Shown piece by piece: positions 37,823 to 48,522 of a stretch of 64,000 nt of DNA (position 1 is its first letter; every line of letters starts with the position of its first letter). The notes beneath the pieces were generated by a model, which saw nothing but the letters and a program-made list of their open reading frames with translations, was not told where the DNA came from and ran no database searches. The DNA is taken from the NCBI RefSeq assembly GCF_015832195.1, contig NC_052028.1, positions 3,143,501 through 3,207,500 on the forward strand. The letters are read 5' to 3'. The DNA is from Motacilla alba alba (lineage: Eukaryota; Chordata; Aves; Passeriformes; Motacillidae). A program made the position numbers and the translations under genes.

Positions 37823-39429
37823 GAGGCAATTGCTGCCTGATCTGCCTCTTCCCCTGGCTCAAGCTTCTGCACTGTGCTGATTTCACAGACACTCAGCACA
37901 AGCCAAACCCAAAAATCAGCGCTCCTGTGGTCAAGGTGAGCTCTCCAGGAGGTGAGCTGCATCTTTTTCCAGGTTGACAGCAAGATGAAGAGGGGCTGGA
38001 GGCACAGGAGTTAGCTCCATCCATCAGGAGCAGATCTGGTATCACCACCATCAACCCTGGTCCATCCATCAGGAGCAGATCTGGTATCACCACCATCAGC
38101 CATCATCAACCATCTTCCCCCTGCCCCCAGCAGTGTCCCTGCAATGTCTCCTCAACCAGCACTGACCAAGGCCAGCCCTGGTCACAGAGACAGCAGTTCC
38201 AGACGTGGCAGCTGTGGACAGGTAGGCTGGAGACTGGAGGTGAGCAGGGATGTAGAAGGTGTGATGGAAACAGGTGGTTAAGAGCAGTGTGGAGGGCAGG
38301 GGGAGTGGGGAGGAACAGGACACAGCCAGAGGTGACCAGCCAAGAGTGACCACGAGTTTTGGGTCTGCTGGAGAGGACCAGCTCCCATGACAGAAGGCCA
38401 CTGGGAGCTGGCATAAAGGTGAGAGCAATCCAGGAAGCCTTTGGAAGCCTTTAGGAGACTCAAAGAGGGTCAGGGGATTGTAGGTCTCATCTCGAGCTAC
38501 TCATTAGCCACAAGGACTCTGGCCTTTCAGCCAGGCTAATTACTGATTGCTCAAAGGATAACACTTCCCACAGCTGCTAAACTTGCTGACACTGGGCCCT
38601 GGATGTCTTCTATTCTGGGAAGGGGGAGTGGAGTCTCCTAGTGTGAACTTGTGGAGCTGGGCAAAGCCACACTGGAGCAGAGATAAAGTCAAGGACAGCT
38701 GCAGCTGCTTGGCAATCGTTCAAAATGAGCCACGAGTCACTGCCTTGGCTATTCTGGGATGAGCTGAAGAGCCAGAGCTGGGGAGAACGAATTCGTGGCC
38801 TGCTTGCACAGAAATGGACTGCAGCAAGCCTGGACCTGACCAGTGCCCAGGCACATTTGTCAGGGACCTGATGGGAAGGTGCAGAGCTCTGTCCCTAGCC
38901 ACCAGCAAGGAGTTGTGGCTGCAGATCTGACTTGGGACTGATCTACCAGAGCTCACAGGTCTCCAGCAGGGGAGGACCACACAGCTCCCTGAAAGTCATA
39001 GAGAGAAATCGCTGCTTTGAAGACTTTTCAACCCTTCAGGTTGCCTGAAATTGGGTCAAAGCATTTTCCCAGGACTGCCATGCCTGAGAACAACTGCTGC
39101 TGAAGCTTCTAGAGAACCTAGCAGAGGTTTCCCAAGTCAGAATGTACTGGGGAATGGGGTGGATGCAGCCTGTGATATTCCCTGAATCTGTGACCAGTGA
39201 TCAGAGTAATCCTCTCAAATCTTTGCCTAAGGCAAGGAACCTGAATTGGAACCTGAATTGTTTATGTGCTGTATTTCCCAGCTTTTGGGTGGGAGCACTG
39301 GGCTGGGAGGCTCTGATGTGGCCCAGCAATGTCTGTTCCCTGCCTCCAGTACTCCCAGCATTGCTGGGACCGACCTGACCCCTCCACACAGCCCAGTGCA
39401 GGTCACCTCCAGAGCTGCAAGACCCAGAT
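37823..39429. other. intergenic DNA with a 45-bp tandem duplication
   Basis: Unique sequence of intermediate GC content. Positions 38016-38098 hold a 45-base unit (CCATCCATCAGGAGCAGATC...) present almost twice. No gene was recognised. Confidence 0.5.
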
Positions 39430-39580
39430 AGACAATTAAGCTCGTTGGGAGCTCACCCAAAGGACACCAGGCCTTTCGAGGTCACTCACTGCATATGCTG
39501 GAAAGCAGATATGATCTCATTAGGCAAATATTTATGATCAATATTGTCCACACTCTGGCAATGAACAGCATCACTTGGAG
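39430..39580. promoter_or_regulatory. AT-rich candidate regulatory element
   Basis: Contains CAATTAAGC, GCATATGC, AGATATGATCTCATTAGG and AAATATTTATGATCAATATT in an otherwise GC-rich setting, 60-200 bases before duplicated element copy 2. Called from composition and motif density only. Confidence 0.3.
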
Positions 39581-39641
39581 CTAGAAGCTCTCCAGGGATG
39601 GATGTGGGTTAACAGAAGAGCCTGGGCTGAGCGTGAACCTC

Positions 39642-39750
39642 TGCTCACCTGGCTTGAAAACACCTACATTTCCCCTAAACATTTTTTTCCACGATTCACC
39701 AAGAGATTAATTAGCTGCTTGGAAGCCCCAGACGTTAATTATTGATTATG
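39642..39750. promoter_or_regulatory. duplicated homeodomain-motif element, copy 2
   Basis: A 109-base segment starting TGCTCACCTGGCTTGAAAAC and ending TTAATTATTGATTATG. It matches positions 36662-36767 with about seven substitutions and one 3-base length change. It carries two TAATTA homeodomain cores and TGATTATG. Regulatory function is inferred. Confidence 0.6.
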
Positions 39751-39999
39751 CAAAAGATTTTGTTCATCACAGTTGCTGAGCTTGTCAGTGCTGAGGACAT
39801 CAGGATGGAGGGGAAGTCTGGATGGGCCCTGGATTTGCCCCCAGTTTCCCATGGTGGGGCCTCTCCACAAGGCAGAGCAGCTCCAAAACAGGAGCCAAGC
39901 ATGGCAGCGAGAGCCCAGCTCAAACAGAGCTGCCCTGAGGGGCAGGGAACTGAGGCACAGGACGATGCGACTCGTTCAGGAAACAGACAGGGCACCCCC

Positions 40000-41750
40000 T
40001 GCGCCCTGGGGCATCTGAGCCGAGCTTGGGGCTGATCCCGGGCCGTGCGGAGGGCGGGTATCCAGCATCGCCTCCCCTCGCAGGGACACGGCGGCTCCAG
40101 CGGCCCAGCCCGGTGCCAGCAGCCCCTCCTCGCCCCGGCTCCCCGGGCAGAAGGAGCCGCAGCCGCGGCGAGCGCGGGTGGCAGTGATAAACCTCCTGCA
40201 ACGCCCGGCAATTAATCTTGCGGAGCGGTGAGTCAGAGTCACCCGGAGCATCCTCCCCTCACCCAGAACCAGCCACGGCCGTCTCCAGAAGCTCTCGGCT
40301 CCAGGGACCTGCAGATGCCACCTGGCTGGGGAGAGCGATTTTTTTTATTTTTTGTTCTGTGCCATCACTGAGAGGTGCTGGATTCCCCTCCGGACCTCTC
40401 CGCCGCACTCCAGGGAAACAAGACCCACCGACACCAGCATGTGCCCGCCTGTCTCTGCAGAGGAGTGGGGTGCTTTACTCCCAGCTTCTCTGGCCATCAG
40501 GAAGGCGAGAGGGAGATGCCATCCTCATGATAAAGCCCATATAAAAAAGGTGTCAAAAGCCAGAGGGGAGGAGGAGGCAGGAAGGACTTAAATAAAACCC
40601 CCGGGAAGGAACGGGTATATTTAACTCCCACCAAGAAAATGCCCCGCACATTTTTCCCCCTGTCCCCACCCCCAAAATCTGCGGTGCTCCCCAAACTTTC
40701 CCAAGCTTTCCCGGGGAAAAGCCTCTTCCCGCCTTGCCCTAGGCATGAATGCAGTTTGCAGTTTTAACAGCAGATGTCTCTCCTATTATGATTTATAAAA
40801 ATGCTTAAAATAAATAATGCAAACATATTTACAGGAATGAATTCCTGCTCCTGAGCGCGTTTGTCACTCGGAGGCTCCCGAGCAGGAGCGCCTCGCCGCC
40901 TGAGTGCCTCCCGCACAGCCTCCCGCTGCCCCCCCGCCGCCCCCTCCCGCCGGCGCTGCGGCGGCTGCCAGGAGCCCAGGGCAGGGTGGCCAAATCCCAA
41001 ATCCCCCCCCAGCCCCTCCCCAAACCCCGGGTCTGGGCCCACACCAGCGTTTCGATACAAATGTTGTATAATCAACGTGTTAAATATTTAAAATGGTCGC
41101 GCAGGAGAGCTGCCCGGCGGTGCCTGATTTCACACATCCTGACAATTTCACGGACCTCTGGGCTTACGTTTCTTGGCAAATAATGAAAGGCGGCGGGAGC
41201 CCCCTTCCTCGAAGGGCACGTTGGGGAGGTTTGCCCTGGCCGCAACTCCTTCAAACGCGATGCGACTCGCGCAGCGCCTCTCCCACCTCCGCGCCCAGCC
41301 ATGTCCAATGCTTTTAAGCGTGACCTTCGCGCGGGGCGGATGCAGCCGTCACGCCGCCGAGGTGACTCAAAGGCAGAGCGGGGGGCCGGGGAGGGGGGCA
41401 CGGCCGGGGGCAGCTGCCGCCAGAGCCGGCGCTTCCAATGGAGCAACTTTTTATCCACGGCCGTTCCCGCAGCCGCGCTCTTTCCGGCGCGGTGCACACA
41501 AAGAGCCGCGTACCTGCGGTGATGCGAGCGGCCCAATTACCGCTCCGCACCCAGCCTGGCCGTTTCCATAGCTTCACAGCGCAGCGCTTCCCTCTCCCGA
41601 GGCCATCGGAGCAGGACCCGGCATCTTATCAGCGATCATCCTGCCACGCAGCGCTCCTCCGGGCCCTACCTGCCGACGGCCAGTCTCGCTGGCAACGCAG
41701 GATAATATCTTTTCCCACCAGAGCCGGGCGATGATTTTCTTCCCGCTGTA
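40000..41750. promoter_or_regulatory. CpG island with AT-rich core (candidate promoter or enhancer cluster)
   Basis: CpG-dense sequence at about 40020-40260 and 40850-41740 brackets an AT-rich, homeobox-like core. The core at about 40741-40850 contains TATTATGATTTATAAAAATG and AATAATGCAAACATATTTAC, the latter close to an octamer/POU site. A second AT-rich bit at 41055-41095 contains ATCAACGTGTTAAATATTTA. No open frame here resembles a known protein. It may be the promoter of an unseen non-coding transcript, an orphan CpG island, or a distal first exon of the next gene. None is provable from sequence alone. Confidence 0.4.
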
Positions 41751-42694
41751 ATTTTGTCTTGCTTCCAAAGCCTCTTGCGTAACCGGTGCCGAGGAAGCAG
41801 AGCACAAAGCAGGGCAGCTGCAGCAGCTCCCCTGAGCAGGGGATGGGGTGAGAGGCCGTCCCAACCTGGAGGACACCCCGAGAGCCTCTGGTGCTTCAGT
41901 CCTGCCGAAGGAAAGGTGAGAAGAGGCATCGAAAAGGACTAATGAGTCTCCCTAGCCAAACCCCACTGGCAAGCTGTGAGGCTGAGCCAGGAGGACAGGG
42001 AGGTGGAGGGCAGAATTTTCTCCCCAGTGAGCCAGATCCTGCCTGGGTGAGAGCGCCATGGGAGCCCAGAACCACAGCCTCTCAAAGCAGGTGCAGAATT
42101 TGGGCTGGAAAGCCTGCTCCAGGAGGAGGGGGGTGTTAGTGGCCTCCTGACGGGGGGACTTGCTCCAGTTCCTTGCCCTCTTGCAGGTTGCCTCGGCAAG
42201 GAGCAGAAGCACAGGGCGTGTAGAGGCATGAGGCATCTCTGCAGCAGCCTTTGTCATGGAGGAGAGACGCATTCCAGGTAGCACAAGCAGGAAAATCATG
42301 AACTGAATATCTTGACATCCTCCAAGTGAGGGCCTTGTGTCCTTCCCTGCCCCAGCCAGAGCCACAGCCAGCGCTGCACATCCCATCCATCCCATCCTCC
42401 ACTTCCCGCTCCAGAGCTGGGTCTGTGGGCAAAACCAGGAGAGAGAGCCACCAGCCTGGTCAGAGGACCATGGCCATGCCAGCACACCAGCCATCACACC
42501 CTGCACGGCCCAGCAGGACAGTAGCAGCACGCACCATAAAGGCTGCTCAGCACTCTGCATCCTCTGGGTGTTGATGTAGGAAGGGCAGATCCCAACATGG
42601 ATCCATCCACAACTTCCCAAGCAGGCTGGAATTGCTAACACTAACAGCTCATCACCAAAATCTCTGATTTCAGAGGAGCTCTAATTATTTCTCT

Positions 42695-42990
42695 CTGGTG
42701 ACGAGCAGTAGGACCTGGGGTAATGGCTGGAGCTGTGTCAGGGGACACTTAGGTTGGATATTTGGAAAAGGTTCTTGTCCCAGAGGGTGTTCAGGCACTG
42801 AACAGGTTTCTCAAGGAAGTGGTCATGGCCACAAGGCTGACAGAGTTCAAGATGTGCTTGGTCAATGCTCTCAGACAAACGTTGGGATTGTTGGGATATT
42901 CGGTGCAGGGCCAGGAGTTGGACACAATGACTGCCATGGGTTCCTTCCAGGTCAGGATATTCCATGATTCCGTGATTTGGGAATTTGGGC
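42695..42990 (+). mobile_element. CR1 LINE 3' fragment
   Basis: Reads in CR1 sense on plus: GACGAGCAGTAGGACCTGGGG, GGTTGGATATTTGGAAAAGG, CAGGTTTCTCAAGGAAGTGG, GGCCAGGAGTTGGACACAAT, GGTCAGGATATTCCATGATT. It ends with the CR1 terminal ATTCCATGATTCCGTGATT repeats and is 5'-truncated. Confidence 0.9.
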
Positions 42991-45850
42991 TCCATCTGAA
43001 AGGACAAGGAACGTCTGTTACCTTGGGAAGAGCAGTGTTTATTTTTGATTTCTCTGGTATTAGAGGAACTTTGTGACTTTTCACTTGCCATCTAGTAAAG
43101 TCATTTATATCAGTATATTTATATCAGAGCAGTGGTGGATAAAACCAAGAGCCTCCTGCTGTTCAAAGCAACACTTTTTTGTTTCAGAGAGAGCATCTAG
43201 AGCAGTTCATTTTGGGTTGACCCAAAGTTATTTCTTTCCCTTGGGTTTTTGATTTAACAGCCCAAACAATACAACCCCACTCATGCTCCCAGCCCAAGGA
43301 TAGTTTTTGCCACACATCAAGTCCCTGCTTGAAATTTTCCATGCTTTGTGGCTGACTCAGACTACATTTTTCTCTCCAAAATTTAAGCAAAAACTCATTT
43401 CTGAGAAGAGAGCTTTGCCCACCAAGCAGGACCACGAAGCTTTCCCACAGCCTTGCCTGGAATCAGGAATGAGATGGCTGTGCTGGGCCTTGCTCCATTT
43501 CCCAAGGAGCTGCACATGCGTTTGGGGGAATTACCAGCCTCTGGGAATGGCTGTTTGCAGAGTAGCTTGAAGCCTGGAAATGCCACAGAATTTGCTCAGC
43601 CTTTGGAAAACTGGGATATTCCAGGGAGCAGAGGGCAGCCAGGAGGATGGAGAGGGTGGAGCATCACTGTGCCCAGCAGCTGGTGTTCAGGGAAAGGACA
43701 CAACCAGGGTCTGTAGGGATGAGATGCTCTCAGCCCTGCTGATGTGACTCAAGGATTTTGCAAGATGGAGGTGGATTATTTGTGTTTTCTTTTTTTCTTT
43801 TTTTTTTTTCCCTAATCTCTCTCTGCCCGGTTTGAAAGCTGCACCTGCAGGACAGCTCAAACTCTGGTGTGAACTCACCTGCCTCACACCTCACCCATGC
43901 TGGTACAGCCTCCTGGATCCCACCTGGGGGCAAAGAGAGCTGATGATGCTACGGCTGCTGCAGACAGAACAGCTCCCTCCAGGAGCTTACACCATCAGAA
44001 GGGTTTCATTTCCCAGCAGAGCTCCAGAGGCAGCTGGAGGAGGACGCAGAGGACACCCAGTGAAAGCAAGCAATGTCTCTGGGGCCAAGGAAATCCACAG
44101 GACCCTGAAGAAGGAGCTGACAGACTCAAGAGTGCTCGTGTCCCGCCATGGCTGTGCTTTCTGTGCCATGTTCCCAAACTGCCCCACACACCTTGGGTGG
44201 CACCTGCCCAGGAGCACCTGGGCACTGGGCACTGTGCCAGCCCTGTGCCTGCCCTTCAGGAGGGCTGCAGAAGGAAAGCCCCAGGGCAGGTCCCCAGCTT
44301 CCTGCAGCTGCTGCTGGGCTGACAACTGTCTGTGCTGGGCAGCAAAGGCAGGTCCACCCTTCCTGTGCCCACAGCATTGCCTCACCCAGATGGGACAGGC
44401 TGTGACCTGATTGTGGGAGGAACAAAAAGGCTCCCAGGCAGCAAATGCAGCAGCCCAGGTTGTGCTGGGTGTCAGCTCAGCTCTGCTTGGCACAGACATG
44501 ACTCAGGACAACCAGCACACTCCTCTGAGACAGCTGCAGCAGCAGAGCCATGGCAAGTGAGGTCCATTTCCCTCTTTTCCCTGCTGTCCTGGAGCTCTGA
44601 CACTGCCAAGAAAAGCAAAGATGCCCAAAACCTGTGACTAGAATATGAATGTGATGTTCAGGCTGTGGCAGTGGCTGTAACCCAGCTTGAACTCCCCAGC
44701 CATCCTGAGCTGCAGGCAGCAGGGACAAGGTCAGCCCAGCTGAAAAACCCTCCCTCCAGCCCCAGCCCTCCTGTCCCAGCCTGCCCACACCCCTTTGCTT
44801 GCCTACGGAGCTCTCCTGCCTCCACAGCCCACAGTCCTTGGCATCCCCAGGGCACAGCAGGGGTTGTGGCAGTGTCTGAGCAGATGCTAAAGGAGAGGGA
44901 GTAGCCCACATGTGGTCATGCCTGGGAAAGGTCCAGGCCACTGGGTTTGGCCATGATGGAGAGCAGAGGAAGGGATGTGGATGTGAGAAATCCAGCTCTG
45001 AGCACAGGGGGCTGCACCCCCAGGCAGTGAGGGGGGTGCCAGGGCTGGACAGCCCTGCCTGAGGGCTGTGGTCAGTGGAGCCCCACCAGCCTCCAGACCT
45101 TTGGCTCTGAAAAGGGCCAGAAACCTCAGGACACACTATATCCAGTGGAGCAGGACTGCCTGGCCCTCCCTTTCCATGGGCAGAACCTTCCACACTCAGC
45201 CAGCTCCAGCCCCACAGAGCCCAGTTGAAACCCAGTCCTGTTTTTCCACCCTCAACACACCAGAGCAGAGATTTGGGATGAGGCAGGAGGGCCACGTTGG
45301 ACTGACAACATCCAGAGAGCGAGACTGAGCTCCCCAGGATGCAGCACCCATGTGTGAGCCATGCCTTGCTTGTAGGGACTGTGCCTATTCCAGTCATGGT
45401 GTGGGGGCATCTTGCCCCCCTTTGGAGATGGCTTGTCCATGGCTTGAAGGATGCTCCAAGGTCCTGTGGGCAGCAAAAGCTTTGACTGTTCCTGGGCTGA
45501 GCAGGGCTTTCCTCTCCAGCCTGGGCAAGGCAGCAGCTGGGAGGGAAGGAGGGAAGAGGAGAAAGAAAGGCTGCAGCAGATCTGCTCAACCAGGGCTGTG
45601 GCAGCACCAGGATCTGTGTTAAGAACTGGCTTCCCCAAGTTTAGGAGGCTGAGAGATGCATGGAATAAATTACTTGTGACACTGACTCCCACACTTCCAG
45701 ACTCAGGCGGGATTTAGGCACCAGACTCCCGGGTAAGTCAGTGCTGGTTATTAAGGTCAGAGAAGTCGGGTGGCTAAATCCTATCTGGGGCTGAGGCTGG
45801 GCCAGCCTGGGGAGGCAGCCTGGTGCTCCGGGGGGCTGTGTCCCCGGCGA
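42991..45850. other. intergenic DNA, no gene seen
   Basis: An AT-rich shoulder at 43060-43140 (TTTATATCAG twice, 13 bases apart) follows the CR1 copy. A T-rich run lies at 43790-43812. The remainder is GC-rich unique DNA. The long minus open frame 44477-45607 is Pro/Ser/Gly/Trp-rich without family features and is judged to be chance. Confidence 0.45.
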
Positions 45851-46015
45851 GGAGAGGAGAGGAGAGGAGAGGAGAGGAGAGGAGAGGAGAGGAGAGGAGA
45901 GGAGAGGAGAGGAGAGGAGAGGAGAGGAGAGGAGAGGAGAGGAGAGGAGAGGAGAGGAGAGGAGAGGAGAGGAGAGGAGAGGAGAGGAGAGGAGAGGAGA
46001 GGAGAGGAGAGGAGA
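45851..46015. repeat. (GGAGA)33 microsatellite
   Basis: Thirty-three uninterrupted copies of GGAGA (165 bases), a purine-only tract on the plus strand. It has no stop codon in any frame, so it makes a Gly-Glu-Glu-Arg-Arg open frame that is not a gene. Perfect purity over this length implies high mutability, and the mirror-symmetric purine/pyrimidine tract is a candidate for triplex (H-DNA) formation. Confidence 0.98.
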
Positions 46016-47303
46016 GAGATCTTGCTCTGATCCAGGAACAGCCTGGTTTGTTTTGCTGCTGGTTTCTGAGTGGTTTCACTTATCTCTTTCTTCCTCCACT
46101 ACCTGGGGTTTCAAATGCTCTGGGGAGATGTCTCCATTAACCACAGTTTTCTTTGGCAGTTATATTTCATTATAGTCTCTCTTCCCACTAATCTTTCCCA
46201 GCTTTTGTGGTTGTTATTTTTATTATGATGATTTTCACAAACCCTTTGTTTCCAGCTATACTTAACCTCGCTATGTCCCTTTAAATACCACAGCCAGGGT
46301 AGAATAGGGGATCAGTCCTTTGACAGGAGCTAAAGTCCTGTTTGATCTGGATTAGATGCTGATTTTGCTTACCAGACTAAAGACCGAGGGGGACCACGCA
46401 GTGCCTGTGTTTGCACAAACCTGCCTGGTCGCATTCCTCTTCCTGCCCGTGTCCAGCCGCGGGGTGAGCGCGGGGCTGAGCACACAGCGTGAAACCCAAG
46501 CGGATAAGCGGTCACTTTGTCTGGAGACGAAGAAAATGAAGCTGTGGGGGCAGAGGTGGCAGCTCTGCACCGTGCTAGGGGAGTGCCCTGGGATGCAGAG
46601 TGTCCTCAGGGTGGGAGCAGGCCAGCACCATCACTGGGGTGCCTGTGGGCATCCTGCAGCCCTTGGCACTGCTCACTCTGGAGGCCCAGCTCTGACTCGC
46701 TGCCCATGTTGCTATTTGGGGTTTAAATGTGGGTCCCTGGTGGCCCATCTCATGGGGGGACTGGATGTGGGAGCACCTAGACGTCTACCATGCCCCCACC
46801 CAACAGATTGTGTTTTCTCCAAGGATTCCCAACTCCGCTGTGTCCCTTTCCCACCCCCATTTCCTGCCTCTTCTCCTGCCCTTTTCTTTCGTTCCTCTGC
46901 CTAAAGGAAGAGTATTCTCTCTTTCCCTGTGCACTCCCCATCCCCTCATGTCTTGCCCTGCCCTGGCCCCTTCCCCCGGATCGGCCCCAAGCTCCCAGGA
47001 GTGGCTCTGCCTCCTCAGCTGCCCTGCAACCTCGCCCTCTGCCATGATTCTGCTTCTCCTGAAAGGCACCACAGCCAAACCCTTCCCCAGCAGAGGTGAC
47101 AGGGCCACCAGCCAGCTCAGGCACTCCATGGGCTGGAGCTGGGGGGCAGGGAGCCCCCATCACACACACACGCTTGCAGCAAAGCCAATTTATACCTCCC
47201 CCTGAGGCTGTCTCAATGGAGAAATGTCAGGACTCACGGCAAGGCAGCGAATCATGCTGCTGGTGGGAGCCCTCCCAAGCCTCCAGAGAGGCAGGAGCTG
47301 GGG
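46016..47303. other. intergenic DNA with an AT-rich island near 46.1-46.35 kb
   Basis: Positions 46130-46340 are AT-rich (TATATTTCATTATAG, GTTATTTTTATTATGATGAT, CTTTAAATACC) and could be a regulatory element. From 46400 on the DNA is GC-rich with pyrimidine-rich stretches at 46840-47050 and no exon that I recognise. Confidence 0.3.
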
Positions 47304-48522
47304 CTCAGTGCGAGCCCAGGGCCTGCACCCCGTCCCTCACTGTGAGCCCAGGGCCTGCACCCCGACCCTCAGTGTGAGCCCAGGGCCTGCACCCCATCCC
47401 TCACTGCGAGCCCAGGGCCTGCACCCCGTCCCTCACTGTGATTCCAGGGCCTGCACCCCATCCCTCAGTGTGAGCCCAGGGCCTGCACCCCATCCCTCAC
47501 TGCGAGCCCAGGGCCTGCACCCCGTCCCTCACTGCGAGCCCAGGGCCTACACCCCATCCCTCAGTGTGAGCCCAGGCCTGCACCCTGTCCCTCACTGTGA
47601 GCCCGGGGCCTGCACCCCGACCCTCACTGTGAGCCCAGGGCCTGCACCCTGTCCCTCACTGTGAGCCCGGGGCCTGCACCCCATCCCTCACTGTGATTCC
47701 AGGCCTGCACCCTGACCCTCAGTGTGAGCCAAGGGCTGCACCCCGTCCCTCACTGTGATTCCAGGGCCTGCACCCCATCCCTCAGTGTGAGCCAAGGGCT
47801 GCACCCCGTCCCTCACTGTGAGCCCAGGGCCTGCACCCCGTCCCTCAGTGTGAGCCCAGGGCCTGCACCCTGTCCCTCACTGTGATTCCAGGGCCTGCAC
47901 CCCATCCCTCAGTGTGAGCCCAGGCCTGCACCCTGTCCCTCACTGTGAGCCCAGGGCCTGCACCCCGACCCTCAGTGTGAGGCCAGGGCCTGCACCCCGT
48001 CCCTCACTGTGATTCCAGGGCCTGCACCCCGTCCCTCAGTGTGAGCCCAGGGCCTGCACCCTGTCCCTCACTGTGATTCCAGGGCCTGCACCCTGTCCCT
48101 CACTGTGAGCCCAGGGCCTGCACCCCGTCCCTCACTGTGAGCCCAGGGCCTGCACCCCGTCCCTCAGTCTGAGCCCAGGGCCTGCACCCCGTCCCTCACT
48201 GCGAGCCTGGGGCCTGCACCCCGTCCCTCACTGTGATTCCAGGGCCTGCACCCCGACCCTCAGTGTGAGCCCAGGGCCTGCACCCCGTCCCTCACTGTGA
48301 GCCCAGGGCCTGCACCCTGTCCCTCACTGTGAGCCCAGGGCCTGCACCCCGACCCTCAGTGTGAGCCCAGGGCCTGCACCCCGTCCCTCACTGTGATTCC
48401 AGGGCCTGCACCCCGACCCTCAGTGTGAGCCCAGGGCCTGCACCCCGTCCCTCAGTGTAATCCCAGGGCCTGCACCCTGTCCCTCACTGTGATTCCAGGG
48501 CTTGCACCCCATCCCTCACTGC
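47304..48522. repeat. 32-bp GC-rich minisatellite, about 38 copies
   Basis: A continuous 1.2 kb array whose unit reads GAGCCCAGGGCCTGCACCCC plus GTCCCTCACTGT or close variants. Most units are 32 bases; a few have lost one G (CCCAGGCCTG). Units differ at fixed places: GAGCCC versus GATTCC, CCGTCCC/CCATCCC/CCGACCC/CCTGTCC, and TCACT versus TCAGT. Because 32 is not a multiple of three, any open frame through it cycles through three peptides and is not a gene. Copies are well preserved, so the array is recent or homogenised. Confidence 0.97.

Noticed and set aside
44477..45607. 376-codon minus-strand frame
   Set aside because: Low-complexity Pro/Ser/Gly/Trp composition, no domain, no splice context; ordinary in GC-rich DNA.
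45770..46079. Gly-Glu-Glu-Arg-Arg and Leu/Ser-rich frames on both strands
   Set aside because: Translation of the (GGAGA)33 tract, which has no stop codon in any frame.
47224..47664. 146-codon plus-strand frame with repeating Pro/His/Ala/Gly peptides
   Set aside because: Produced by the 32-bp minisatellite; the unit is not a multiple of three, so the peptide cycles through frames and has no family.
47304..48522. Regular 32-bp repeats resembling a CRISPR array
   Set aside because: Units are directly contiguous with no unique spacers, and the DNA is a vertebrate nuclear sequence.
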